From an uncultured Dyadobacter sp. (lineage in GTDB: Bacteria; Bacteroidota; Bacteroidia; Cytophagales; Spirosomataceae), in the NCBI RefSeq assembly GCF_946482605.1, contig NZ_CAMLSE010000020.1, positions 1 through 64,000 of the forward strand: a DNA stretch of 64,000 nucleotides, in the 5' to 3' direction. The notes beneath the pieces are model-generated. The model was not told the origin of the DNA. It did not search any database and saw only the letters and a list, made by a program, of their open reading frames with translations. The position numbers were made by a program, and so were the translations under genes. Shown piece by piece: positions 18,376 through 25,785 of this stretch (the first letter of the stretch is position 1; each line of letters begins with the position of its first letter).

Positions 18376-19278
18376 ATGTATGTCAAAGAAGTCTTTTCCA
18401 TCTGGCGGCTGCTGAAAGGCATCTGGGTGGGAGTCGTCGCCGTCACCTTCTATGCCACGCTGGTTTTCTACCTTTTCAGCTACCAGGGCTGGCATTTCCT
18501 TTCTTTTCCGATCTCCATCACCACAATCCTGGGCACGGCATTGTCGCTGCTGCTGGGTTTTAGGACCAATTCGGCCTACGACCGTTGGTGGGAAGCCCGA
18601 AAATGCTGGGGAGAGATCGTCAACGACAGCCGCACGCTGCTCAGACAGGTCAAGGCTTTTGTAGAGACCACACAGCAGGAAAAAGAGCTGGTCGTCTCCA
18701 ACATTGCCCACTTGCAGATCGCCTGGTGCTATGCGCTTGCCAATTCGCTCAGACGGAGCCAGACGCTGGTATATGCCGATTTGCATCTCACTCCCCAAGA
18801 GCTTGCTTACGCCAGCAGCCAGGATAATGTTCCCAATGCGATCCTGAACCTGATTCAGTTTAAACTGACGGAACTGCACGATGCCGGTAAAATTAAGACT
18901 TTGCTTTATCAGAACGCCGACGACACGCTGCAAAGGCTTTGCAATGCGATGGGAAAATGCGAGCGGATCAAAAATACCGTGTTCCCTACCCAATACAGTT
19001 TCTTTGTGCATTTGGTGATCTTTATTTTCACATTGGTGCTTCCCATGGGTCTTGTAGAAAGCATCGGCCGGATCGCGATACCGATCACTTTTACGATCTC
19101 TTTCCTTTTCTTTTATGTCGAATGGATCGCCTACACACTGCAAAGTCCATTCGAGAACGGCCCCAATGATATTCCGATGACATCCCTGTCGCGTAACATC
19201 GAAATCAATCTGCTTCAACTGATCGAGGCAGATAAGATTCCGGAAAAAATCCTTCCTAAAAACGGCGTGGTGATGTAA
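18376..19278 (+). CDS. Bestrophin family (UPF0187) ion channel
   Basis: A 300-residue protein with the bestrophin signature GFRTNSAYDRWWEARKCW (about residues 60-77), followed by GEIVNDSRTLLRQ. Four hydrophobic segments are visible, two near the N-terminus and two near FFVHLVIFIFTLVLPMG and TFTISFLFFYVEWIAY. Bacterial bestrophins such as KpBest are pentameric channels that pass monovalent cations; the natural role is unclear. The frame is open back to 18316, but that would begin inside the terminator of the RND operon, so the ATG at 18376 is chosen. It converges with the DUF4270 gene, and a shared hairpin lies between them. Confidence 0.9.
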   Translation: MYVKEVFSIWRLLKGIWVGVVAVTFYATLVFYLFSYQGWHFLSFPISITTILGTALSLLLGFRTNSAYDRWWEARKCWGEIVNDSRTLLRQVKAFVETTQQEKELVVSNIAHLQIAWCYALANSLRRSQTLVYADLHLTPQELAYASSQDNVPNAILNLIQFKLTELHDAGKIKTLLYQNADDTLQRLCNAMGKCERIKNTVFPTQYSFFVHLVIFIFTLVLPMGLVESIGRIAIPITFTISFLFFYVEWIAYTLQSPFENGPNDIPMTSLSRNIEINLLQLIEADKIPEKILPKNGVVM

Positions 19279-19280
19279 CA

Positions 19281-19316
19281 AAACGGGGCTGGCCGCAATG
19301 GCCAGCCCCGTTTCAA
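19281..19316. terminator. Bidirectional hairpin between bestrophin and DUF4270 genes
   Basis: AAACGGGGCTGGCC (19281-19294) and GGCCAGCCCCGTTT (19300-19313) form a perfect 14-bp stem with a five-base loop between two convergent genes. The T-tail is weak on both strands. Confidence 0.75.
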
Positions 19317-19335
19317 TTTCTTTAACGCAACTACT

Positions 19336-20742
19336 TTATTTGGGTTTTACAGTAGTGTAGTACAAATCCAGACTCACTCCCGGACTCGCGTGCTGCTGAC
19401 TTCCGACCACCAATCTGTCCACACTCATACTGAATTGCGTATTAGCATCCCGAAACTGTCCTCCTGAACTGAAAGGTCCGCTACGGATCACCAATCCTCC
19501 AACGTCACCCGACTCGGTGGTCATGATCTCGGTTGCATAGGAGCTGATGTCAAACAAATAATACTCGTCGTTGTTGACCACATCGCGTACATACCTGCTG
19601 GCGACCGGCACGGGCTGGGAGGTGGAGGCCAGGGTGTACAATGGAATCGGCAACCCATTTCCATCTGTATAGAATTGGTTATTCTTGTCAACACGGTAAA
19701 TATACAACGCCGGAGGAACCCTCAGCGCATTGGTTACCGATGCCCTCAGCGGCCGGATACGAAGGAAGGCCTTGTTGACTGCCGTATATTTGGTGTATTT
19801 GAAATGATTCAGGTAAGGAAGGTCCACCCGCATCATAATGCCGGTCCCCGCCTGCATAAATGCGGTATTTGCTGTTTGAGCGGAAGGCAGGGCTAACCTT
19901 TTATTTGCCGGCAGCTTCGCCAGCTGCGTACCGGCGCGATCCGCAACGATCTGGTTATAGGAAGCCTCGATATTAAAGACGGTAGAATCTTTCTTGTGTT
20001 CACTGACCAATGGCGTATGATAGTGGAGTTGTAAAGAAGTGCTATCCATGCCCCTACGCATTTTGAAACCTATCACCGAACCATTATCCGTTGCGGCAGG
20101 CATGATGACAAACCCTTTGACCAGATTGATCCAGTCCGTATTGGAAGTAAGCTTGTTGTCTTTGGCCAGCTGAAAAATCTGCTTTCCGAGCACGTCCGAA
20201 AGCCGCATCTTCAGAACATCGCCCGTCGTCGGCCGGGGAACAAGCCTGACCTTGCCAACAGGTGTCGCCTCAAAGCTTGTCGTGTTATGGTTCCAATAGG
20301 AAGTCTTATCCATAATATCGGCGAGCAGCTTATGTACAGTCAGGTTAAGGGCCTGGGTCGTATCTCCGTAGCTATAAGAATTGTCATAGCGCAAAGCAAG
20401 GACCAGCGAGTCGTACTCGGCATTTTCGACGATACTTACCCCGCTTTCGGTGGTGGGCTGAAAGAAGTTCATCGTGCGTACCTTACCGAAATAAGGGTCT
20501 TTATAAGTGCCTACCAGCATGCGGGAAGGGCCGCCGGTCATGATCGAATCCGCTCCGATCGTAGAAAGCTGGATAGTGACGGTATCTGAGAGCAAGACCG
20601 CAAAATCATCCGGATTGGGTTCTGCCAGTGATTTGATCTGATCCCCCCATTCACAGGCGCTGAGCGAAAAGGCAACTCCAAATATGACCAGTAATTTATG
20701 AACTGTTGACGATCCCCCGAAGGAATAAGGCTTAAATTTCAT
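19336..20742 (-). CDS. DUF4270 family lipoprotein
   Basis: This 468-residue protein has a lipoprotein signal ending SLSAC (Cys at about 30), so it should sit in the outer membrane or face the surface. The body matches my memory of DUF4270: TVTIQLSTIGADSI then a LVGTYKDPYFGKVRT segment, YDSLVLALRYDNSYSYGD, and a conserved end YLFDISSYATEIM with LVVGSQ. Function is unknown; the family is restricted to Bacteroidota. It is divergent from a kelch lipoprotein and a DUF4907 protein, and has its own promoter at 20767-20796. The start is supported by the promoter position and the signal peptide. Confidence 0.85.
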   Translation of the reverse strand: MKFKPYSFGGSSTVHKLLVIFGVAFSLSACEWGDQIKSLAEPNPDDFAVLLSDTVTIQLSTIGADSIMTGGPSRMLVGTYKDPYFGKVRTMNFFQPTTESGVSIVENAEYDSLVLALRYDNSYSYGDTTQALNLTVHKLLADIMDKTSYWNHNTTSFEATPVGKVRLVPRPTTGDVLKMRLSDVLGKQIFQLAKDNKLTSNTDWINLVKGFVIMPAATDNGSVIGFKMRRGMDSTSLQLHYHTPLVSEHKKDSTVFNIEASYNQIVADRAGTQLAKLPANKRLALPSAQTANTAFMQAGTGIMMRVDLPYLNHFKYTKYTAVNKAFLRIRPLRASVTNALRVPPALYIYRVDKNNQFYTDGNGLPIPLYTLASTSQPVPVASRYVRDVVNNDEYYLFDISSYATEIMTTESGDVGGLVIRSGPFSSGGQFRDANTQFSMSVDRLVVGSQQHASPGVSLDLYYTTVKPK

Positions 20743-20766
20743 TTAGAGCAAGAACAGTAAAAAGTG

Positions 20767-20796
20767 CAAAAATATCAGATGCAAACTTAATTACAA
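20767..20796 (-). promoter_or_regulatory. Bacteroidota promoter for the DUF4270 gene
   Basis: On the reverse strand TTG (20796-20794) is followed after 19 bases by TATTTTTG (20774-20767), a full TAnnTTTG match, 25 bases before the ATG at 20742. Confidence 0.65.
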
Positions 20797-21083
20797 CATG
20801 ATTGGGTGAAATAGGACAAATAAGAAAGTAAAAACAGAATTGCAACAAAACATAAAATGTCCACGTAAGGGCCAGCAGAGGCTTTTCAACTGTTACGCGG
20901 CATTTATGGAAATAGTGGCAAGCTCAAAAAGAAACGTAAAACAGCTGCTGCTATTTCAAACCTTTTGATCCCGGTCAGCGTCATTGCTGGTGTAGACACT
21001 ATCCTGAATGCAACATTGGGCCTTTATACACGTTGAAAGTAATTGCTGGCCGATTAAAGTTTTGGACAAAAAATATCTGATTA

Positions 21084-21115
21084 TTTTACTTACCAGTATC
21101 AAGATGTTATGTTTG
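21084..21115 (+). promoter_or_regulatory. Candidate promoter for the kelch-DUF4907 operon
   Basis: TATGTTTG (21108-21115) is a full match to TAnnTTTG. A weak upstream element TTTTA starts at 21084, about 20 bases before it. The kelch start at 21229 leaves a leader of about 105 bases. Confidence 0.45.
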
Positions 21116-21228
21116 CAAAAAATTTAGGTTAAGGCACTCTTTCGGCCTTTTTGCCGACTGCAAGCCACGGTCTGGATATTCATCAATCCTCATTATTCAT
21201 TTGTAACAATTCGTCAAACTATATTTTC

Positions 21229-22278
21229 ATGTTTAATACCTTAAAAAAGACTTCGTTAGCCCTTCTAGTCGCTTCAACCGGGTTGGTTCAGCTGAGCTGC
21301 AACAAAGACGGTGACGAAACCGAGAAAACAGGAAACTGGTTTAGAAAGGATCTCCCCAGCTTCGGCGGAGCGATCCGGACCAACTCCGTAAGCTTTGTGA
21401 TTGGCGACGTGGGCTACATTGGTACAGGTTATACAAACGAAGCAGTGCCCCGTGTAAAAGATTTCTGGGCTTATAATGCCAAAACCAAAATCTGGTCGCA
21501 GCCTGAGGCCCTGCCAGGAACAGGCCGCAATAACGCTACCGCTTTCGTTCTGAAAGGAAAAGCTTATGTAGGCGGTGGTTATGACGGAGTGCTGGCAGTA
21601 GATAACGGATACAAAAAAGATTTTTACGAATACGACCCGGCGACTAACAAATGGAAAGCGGTAGCTGACTTCGCGGGCGGTACACGTCAGTTTGCAACCT
21701 CTTTTGTGGTTAACGACCGTGCTTACGTAGGTCTGGGCTACAACGGTATCAATTACTTCCAGGACTTCTACGAATTTGATCCATCCGTTGGAACAACCGG
21801 CAAATGGTCTGAAATCGCGACGTTCATCGGTGGAAAACGCCAGGGAGCCCTCTCCTTCACGATCGGCAACAAAGCTTACGTTGGATTCGGCAAAAGCAAC
21901 TCGACAGGTTCGACCAAAGATTTGTACAGCTTTGATCCGGCAGGTAACGAAGGAAGAGGCGGATGGAGCCGCGTAGAATTCGCTGACGGCTTCGATCAGG
22001 ATGCATTCCCTGCCCGCGCTTACGGCCTGGCGCTGGTGATCAATGGCAAGTCTTATATCATTGGTGGAGAAGGCAGATCCGACGTTTGGGAATACGATCC
22101 GGGCGCTAACAGCTGGACGGAAAAAGCATCATTCGGCTCGGCTCGCGGCTTTGCAGCAGGCTTCGTAGTAGGTAATACCGGCTATTTCGGAACAGGTAGC
22201 GGCACAGGATCAGGCGGTACAGATGACTTCTGGGGCTTCGACCCGTCAGCGCCAGTTAACGACGACGACGATCTGTGA
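21229..22278 (+). CDS. Kelch-repeat lipoprotein
   Basis: A 349-residue lipoprotein. The ATG at 21229 is preferred over an in-frame codon at 21151 because it directly precedes a lipoprotein signal (MFNTLKKTSLALLVAS, lipobox VQLSC). The mature protein is built of kelch repeats, about 47-60 residues each, with the usual Gly-Gly/Gly-x-Gly turn, aromatic and Tyr-Asp-Pro pattern: YIGTGY, YVGGGYDG, FYEYDPATNKW, YVGLGYNG, YVGFGKSN, IIGGEGR, YFGTGSGTG. They should close into a beta-propeller, a binding or enzyme scaffold. The C-terminus is acidic (NDDDDL). It overlaps the DUF4907 start and is divergent from DUF4270. Confidence 0.88.
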   Translation: MFNTLKKTSLALLVASTGLVQLSCNKDGDETEKTGNWFRKDLPSFGGAIRTNSVSFVIGDVGYIGTGYTNEAVPRVKDFWAYNAKTKIWSQPEALPGTGRNNATAFVLKGKAYVGGGYDGVLAVDNGYKKDFYEYDPATNKWKAVADFAGGTRQFATSFVVNDRAYVGLGYNGINYFQDFYEFDPSVGTTGKWSEIATFIGGKRQGALSFTIGNKAYVGFGKSNSTGSTKDLYSFDPAGNEGRGGWSRVEFADGFDQDAFPARAYGLALVINGKSYIIGGEGRSDVWEYDPGANSWTEKASFGSARGFAAGFVVGNTGYFGTGSGTGSGGTDDFWGFDPSAPVNDDDDL

Positions 22279-22622
22279 TCAAAAGGAATTTAAAAATCCT
22301 GTTAATAGGTGTACTGGCCTTCGCGGCAGCCATTTATGTTTTGTTTTTCAAAGGACAACGCATCATTGGGAACCGCGAAGGCCTTTCCCATTTCAAGGTG
22401 GAGGCATTCAAGCAACCCAGCGGCTGGGGATACCGGATCCGGCAGGATACGACTGCGGTGATCGAGCAGAAATTCATTCCCGGCGTGGCAGGCACCAATG
22501 GGTTTACCTCCGAGCAACAAGCACTCAGCGTAGGTAAGCTGGTGAAGCAAAAACTGGATCGTGGCGTCTTTCCCCCAACGATCACCGCCGCAGAACTGGA
22601 CAGTCTCGGGATCGATCACTGA
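22275..22622 (+). CDS. DUF4907 family protein
   Basis: A 115-residue protein with an N-terminal membrane anchor or signal (ILLIGVLAFAAAIYVLFF) and a DUF4907 body: GWGYRIRQDTTAVIEQKFIP, then GFTSEQQALSVGKLV and a C-terminal PPTITAAELDSLGI, matching the pattern of the family as I know it. It starts with GTG at 22275 and overlaps the stop of the kelch gene by four bases (GTGA), so the two are probably translated together. The family has no known function and is found beside kelch and DUF4270 genes in Bacteroidota. Confidence 0.8.
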   Translation: MIKRNLKILLIGVLAFAAAIYVLFFKGQRIIGNREGLSHFKVEAFKQPSGWGYRIRQDTTAVIEQKFIPGVAGTNGFTSEQQALSVGKLVKQKLDRGVFPPTITAAELDSLGIDH

Positions 22623-22651
22623 TCGGCCCCGGGACTTTTCTGCTGGCTTTT

Positions 22652-23734
22652 CTATTTGATGATATAGGTGCCCATGATCGGGTTGTGATCGGAGTAGCTG
22701 ATTTCGGAAAAGGTTTTGAAGTCGGTCAGCAAAATCCGGTTGTCGTCATAAAACTGGTGATCGATCCGGATGAAGTAGGGAAGCTGGTTAAAGGTAAAGC
22801 CGAATCCCTTTCCCTGTTTTTCAAAGCTATTTTGCAGGGTCTTTCTCAGTTTCCCATAAACGTAGCCGTAGGGGACCTCATTAAAATCTCCGGTAATGAT
22901 CACCGGGTAAGGTGAGGCATCTATCCAGGCTTGCAGATGTAGCAGCTCTTCCGCACGCTGTTTGAAGCCGTTCTTCATCTTTCCGACCGTGGTTCTGCCT
23001 TCCCTTTCGATACCATCCATCTTCTTCTGCTCGACGAGCTTTCCCAGGCTCAATGTCATCGAATAAAGATGAAGACCAATGATGCGCACCGTATCCTTTC
23101 CTACTTTGATATCGGCCTGGATCATCCCGTTCTGGGCTTCAAAAATGGTATCGCGGCTGGCGATAATCGGATATTTTGACAGGATCGCAAGTCCGCAGTA
23201 TTCCTTTTTTTTACGCTCTTCCCGATACAATGCCTGGTATTTATACCCTTTGCGGGAGAAAAATCCATTGTTGTCGAAAAGTCCTTCCTGTTGGTCCAGG
23301 TATTCGGGCATGCACAGTACATCTGCCCCACTCTCCCCGATCCATTGCTGCATTTCCTGGATCCGTGCTTTGGCAGGCTCCTTCCACCACTCGGAGTTTT
23401 TCCGAAACACATGCGCGTTGTAGCTCATCAGCCTTAGCGCCTTTTTTCCAGCCTGCGATTCAGTAATCTTCTCATTATTAAAAGCATAAGTCCTGGGCAG
23501 GAACAGCGCGCCGCCTGCCAGCAGCGCCAGCGGCAAAAGGGCTTTGCTCTTTTCGATCGTAAACCAGATGGGCAGCGAGACCAGATGAACCAGTAAAACC
23601 ACCGGAAAGGACATCATCATAAAACCAGCCAGCCAGCCGCTGAACGGTACCCACAGTATCATCGCGTAAATCAGCAGGGTATAAAAAGCAAAGCATTGAT
23701 ACAAAAACCACAAGAACCTCTTTATCCCCTTCAT
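22652..23734 (-). CDS. Membrane-anchored endonuclease/exonuclease/phosphatase (EEP) family protein
   Basis: A 360-residue protein with three hydrophobic segments in the first 90 residues (FLYQCFAFYTLLIYAMILW, MMMSFPVVLLVHLV, LLPLALLAGGALFL) and an EEP hydrolase domain from about 100 on. Active-site motifs are LMSYNAHVF, a CMPEYLD segment (Glu metal ligand), GLHLYSM, ITGDFNEVPYG and the final SDHNPI. The catalytic domain probably lies on the outer face of the inner membrane. The family includes DNases, sphingomyelinases and phosphoinositide phosphatases; the substrate here is unknown. It converges with the DUF4907 gene. Confidence 0.88.
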   Translation of the reverse strand: MKGIKRFLWFLYQCFAFYTLLIYAMILWVPFSGWLAGFMMMSFPVVLLVHLVSLPIWFTIEKSKALLPLALLAGGALFLPRTYAFNNEKITESQAGKKALRLMSYNAHVFRKNSEWWKEPAKARIQEMQQWIGESGADVLCMPEYLDQQEGLFDNNGFFSRKGYKYQALYREERKKKEYCGLAILSKYPIIASRDTIFEAQNGMIQADIKVGKDTVRIIGLHLYSMTLSLGKLVEQKKMDGIEREGRTTVGKMKNGFKQRAEELLHLQAWIDASPYPVIITGDFNEVPYGYVYGKLRKTLQNSFEKQGKGFGFTFNQLPYFIRIDHQFYDDNRILLTDFKTFSEISYSDHNPIMGTYIIK

Positions 23735-23800
23735 TGATCTAAAATCCCTTTTTCGGCAAAAATAACGGATCAGCCGGGATTTCTAAGACATCCTTCTATG

Positions 23801-23832
23801 TTTGCGGAAATGATAAAATAGTTTTATATTTG
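23801..23832 (+). promoter_or_regulatory. Bacteroidota promoter of the rimP-nusA-infB operon
   Basis: TTTG (23801-23804), 20 bases, then TATATTTG (23825-23832): both elements match the primary sigma consensus of Bacteroidota. The rimP ATG is at 23902, giving a leader of about 65 bases. Confidence 0.75.
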
Positions 23833-23862
23833 CATCCAATTCTATTTTGATCGATTGATTGA

Positions 23863-23884
23863 GGGGGTCTAAATCCCCTTTTTT
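23863..23884 (+). terminator. Attenuator-like hairpin in the rimP leader
   Basis: GGGG (23864-23867) and CCCC (23875-23878) enclose a seven-base loop and are followed directly by a run of six T. It lies between the promoter and the rimP start codon, so it could terminate part of the transcripts of an operon that encodes NusA itself. Confidence 0.5.
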
Positions 23885-23901
23885 ATTTGTATATATTGTA
23901 C

Positions 23902-24384
23902 ATGACCGTAAAGGAACATTTGGAAGTTTTACTGGCTCCGCTGCTGGAAGAAGGTGACTGTTTTTTAGTTGACATCGTCATCAAGCCTTCCAAAGTAAGC
24001 CAGAAGGTATCGATTCTCGTCGATAGCGACGAGGGGATCACTATACAACAATGTACATCCATCAGCCGGAGACTGGCAAAGCAGCTGGAAGAACTGGAAG
24101 TTTTCACCGAAGCATATACGCTTGAAGTTTCCTCCCCCGGCCTGGATCAACCCCTGATTTTACCCCGTCAATACAAAAAGAACCAGGGGAGAAATCTTCG
24201 GGTCATCCTGAAAAACGGAGAGCTGTTGCAGGGTCTTCTTTCAGAAGTCGGTGAGGACAACATCACTATTCAACTTGCCGCCCCCAAGAAGAAGCCTAAA
24301 CTACCCGTGGACGAAGCATCCCTGATCCGGCAGATCCGGCTGGATGAGATCTCCAAGGCGCTGGTTGAGATCTCATTTAAATAG
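23902..24384 (+). CDS. rimP: Ribosome maturation factor RimP
   Basis: The 160-residue protein matches RimP, which helps 30S subunits mature. Family marks are the N-terminal alpha/beta domain with VDIVIKPSKVSQKVSILVDS and the conserved SISRRLAKQLE, then LEVSSPGLDQPL joining to the SH3-like C-terminal domain. The ATG at 23902 (MTVKEHLEV) is chosen; an upstream TTG at 23887 would only add leader residues. It is the first gene of rimP-nusA-infB, the order seen in most bacteria, here without ylxR. Confidence 0.95.
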   Translation: MTVKEHLEVLLAPLLEEGDCFLVDIVIKPSKVSQKVSILVDSDEGITIQQCTSISRRLAKQLEELEVFTEAYTLEVSSPGLDQPLILPRQYKKNQGRNLRVILKNGELLQGLLSEVGEDNITIQLAAPKKKPKLPVDEASLIRQIRLDEISKALVEISFK

Positions 24385-24472
24385 ACTTACGATGCCGGAA
24401 CACGAATCCCGGGTTGTGATCAATTATATAATATGTATAACTTAGTATCAGCAAATATTCTTTAACATAGCA

Positions 24473-25714
24473 ATGGATAGCGGAATATTAATTGAATCAT
24501 TCGCGGAGTTCGCAAGCTCTAAGAACATCGACCGTCCTACGATGATCAGTGTCTTGGAAGAGGTATTTCGTACTATGATTCGCAAGAAATATGGCACCGA
24601 CGATAATTTTGATGTGATCATCAACCCCGAAAGCGGTGACCTGGAAATGTGGCGTACACGCGAAATCGTTGATGACAATTCCGAAGATATCTGGGACTAT
24701 AATAAAATCCCGCTTGCCGAAGCACGCAGGATCCAGAATGACTTTGAAGTAGGTGAAGAAGTAGCCGAGGAAGTGAAGCTCGTCGAATTCGGCCGTCGCC
24801 TTGTTCAGACAGCCCGCCAGACGCTGATCCAAAAGATCAAGGACATGGAAAAAGAAATCATGTTCGAGAAATACAAGGATCAGGTAGGTGAAATGATTAC
24901 CGGAGAAGTGTACCAGACCCTGCGGCATGAAGTAATCATCGTTGACTCGGAAGGCAATGAACTTTCACTGCCACGTACGGAGCAGATCTCCAAAGACCGC
25001 TTCCGCAAGGGCGAATCGGTGAAATCGGTGATCCATAAAGTTGAAATGAACAACGGGTCTCCCAAGATTACACTTTCCAGAACGTCTCCGGTGTTCCTGG
25101 AAAGACTCTTCGAAGTGGAAATTCCCGAGATCTACGATGGAATTATTTCAGTACGCAGAGTTGTTCGTGAACCGGGGGAACGTGCCAAAGTTGCCGTGGA
25201 GTCCTACGACGACAGAATTGATCCGGTAGGAGCTTGCGTGGGGATGAAAGGATCACGGATCCACTCGATCGTCCGCGAACTGGGTAATGAGAATATTGAC
25301 GTGATCAACTATACCGACAACCTGGAATTGCTGATCAGCCGTGCATTGAGTCCTGCCAAGGTAAGTTCGATGCAGATTGACCGCGATGCAAAGCGGGTGT
25401 CGGTTTTCCTTAAACCCGATCAGGTCTCACTGGCCATCGGTAAAGGCGGACAGAATATCAAACTTGCCGGCAAGCTGGTGGGAATGGAAATCGATGTTTT
25501 CAGAGATATCGAAGAACAAAATGACGAGGATGTTGACCTGACCGAGTTCTCTGACGAGATCGACGAATGGATCATCGACGAACTCCACAAAATTGGTTTG
25601 GATACTGCCAAAAGCGTGTTAGCTCTTAATAAAGAGGAACTTGTACGCAGAACAGACCTGGAAGAAGCAACTGTGGAAGAGGTGATGGATATCCTTCGAA
25701 AAGAATTTGAATAA
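24473..25714 (+). CDS. nusA: Transcription termination/antitermination factor NusA
   Basis: The 413-residue protein binds RNA polymerase and nascent RNA and modulates pausing and termination. The NusA N-terminal domain covers about 1-125 (MISVLEEVFRTMIRKKYG), followed by an S1 domain (about 135-195). KH domain 1 includes GACVGMKGSRIHSIVREL and KH domain 2 includes VSLAIGKGGQNIKLAGKLVG. The tail (about 350-413) is acidic and then carries one helical module (LDTAKSVLALNKEELVRRTD). It lies 88 bases after rimP and 71 bases before infB. Confidence 0.97.
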   Translation: MDSGILIESFAEFASSKNIDRPTMISVLEEVFRTMIRKKYGTDDNFDVIINPESGDLEMWRTREIVDDNSEDIWDYNKIPLAEARRIQNDFEVGEEVAEEVKLVEFGRRLVQTARQTLIQKIKDMEKEIMFEKYKDQVGEMITGEVYQTLRHEVIIVDSEGNELSLPRTEQISKDRFRKGESVKSVIHKVEMNNGSPKITLSRTSPVFLERLFEVEIPEIYDGIISVRRVVREPGERAKVAVESYDDRIDPVGACVGMKGSRIHSIVRELGNENIDVINYTDNLELLISRALSPAKVSSMQIDRDAKRVSVFLKPDQVSLAIGKGGQNIKLAGKLVGMEIDVFRDIEEQNDEDVDLTEFSDEIDEWIIDELHKIGLDTAKSVLALNKEELVRRTDLEEATVEEVMDILRKEFE

Positions 25715-25785
25715 AACAAACCGCAGGGCGGATCACAAGTCAGCGCTGCAAACAATGCAAAACCTTATTCTACTAAATTGCTAAT

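Larger units (their letters stand above)
20743..21228. other. Divergent intergenic region between DUF4270 and kelch genes
   Basis: Besides promoters for both neighbours it holds an open stretch on the plus strand from 20869 (just after a TAA) to the TGA at 21034. It reads GPAEAFQLLRGIYGNSGKLK and later LLIPVSVIAGVDTIL, followed by NATLGLYTR. There is no ATG or other good start, so it may be a gene fragment or chance. Nothing else is recognisable. Confidence 0.4.

Noticed and set aside
18370..19281. Reverse-strand open frame of 303 codons over the bestrophin gene
   Set aside because: The plus strand carries the bestrophin motif; the antisense product is rich in His, Gln and Arg and resembles nothing.
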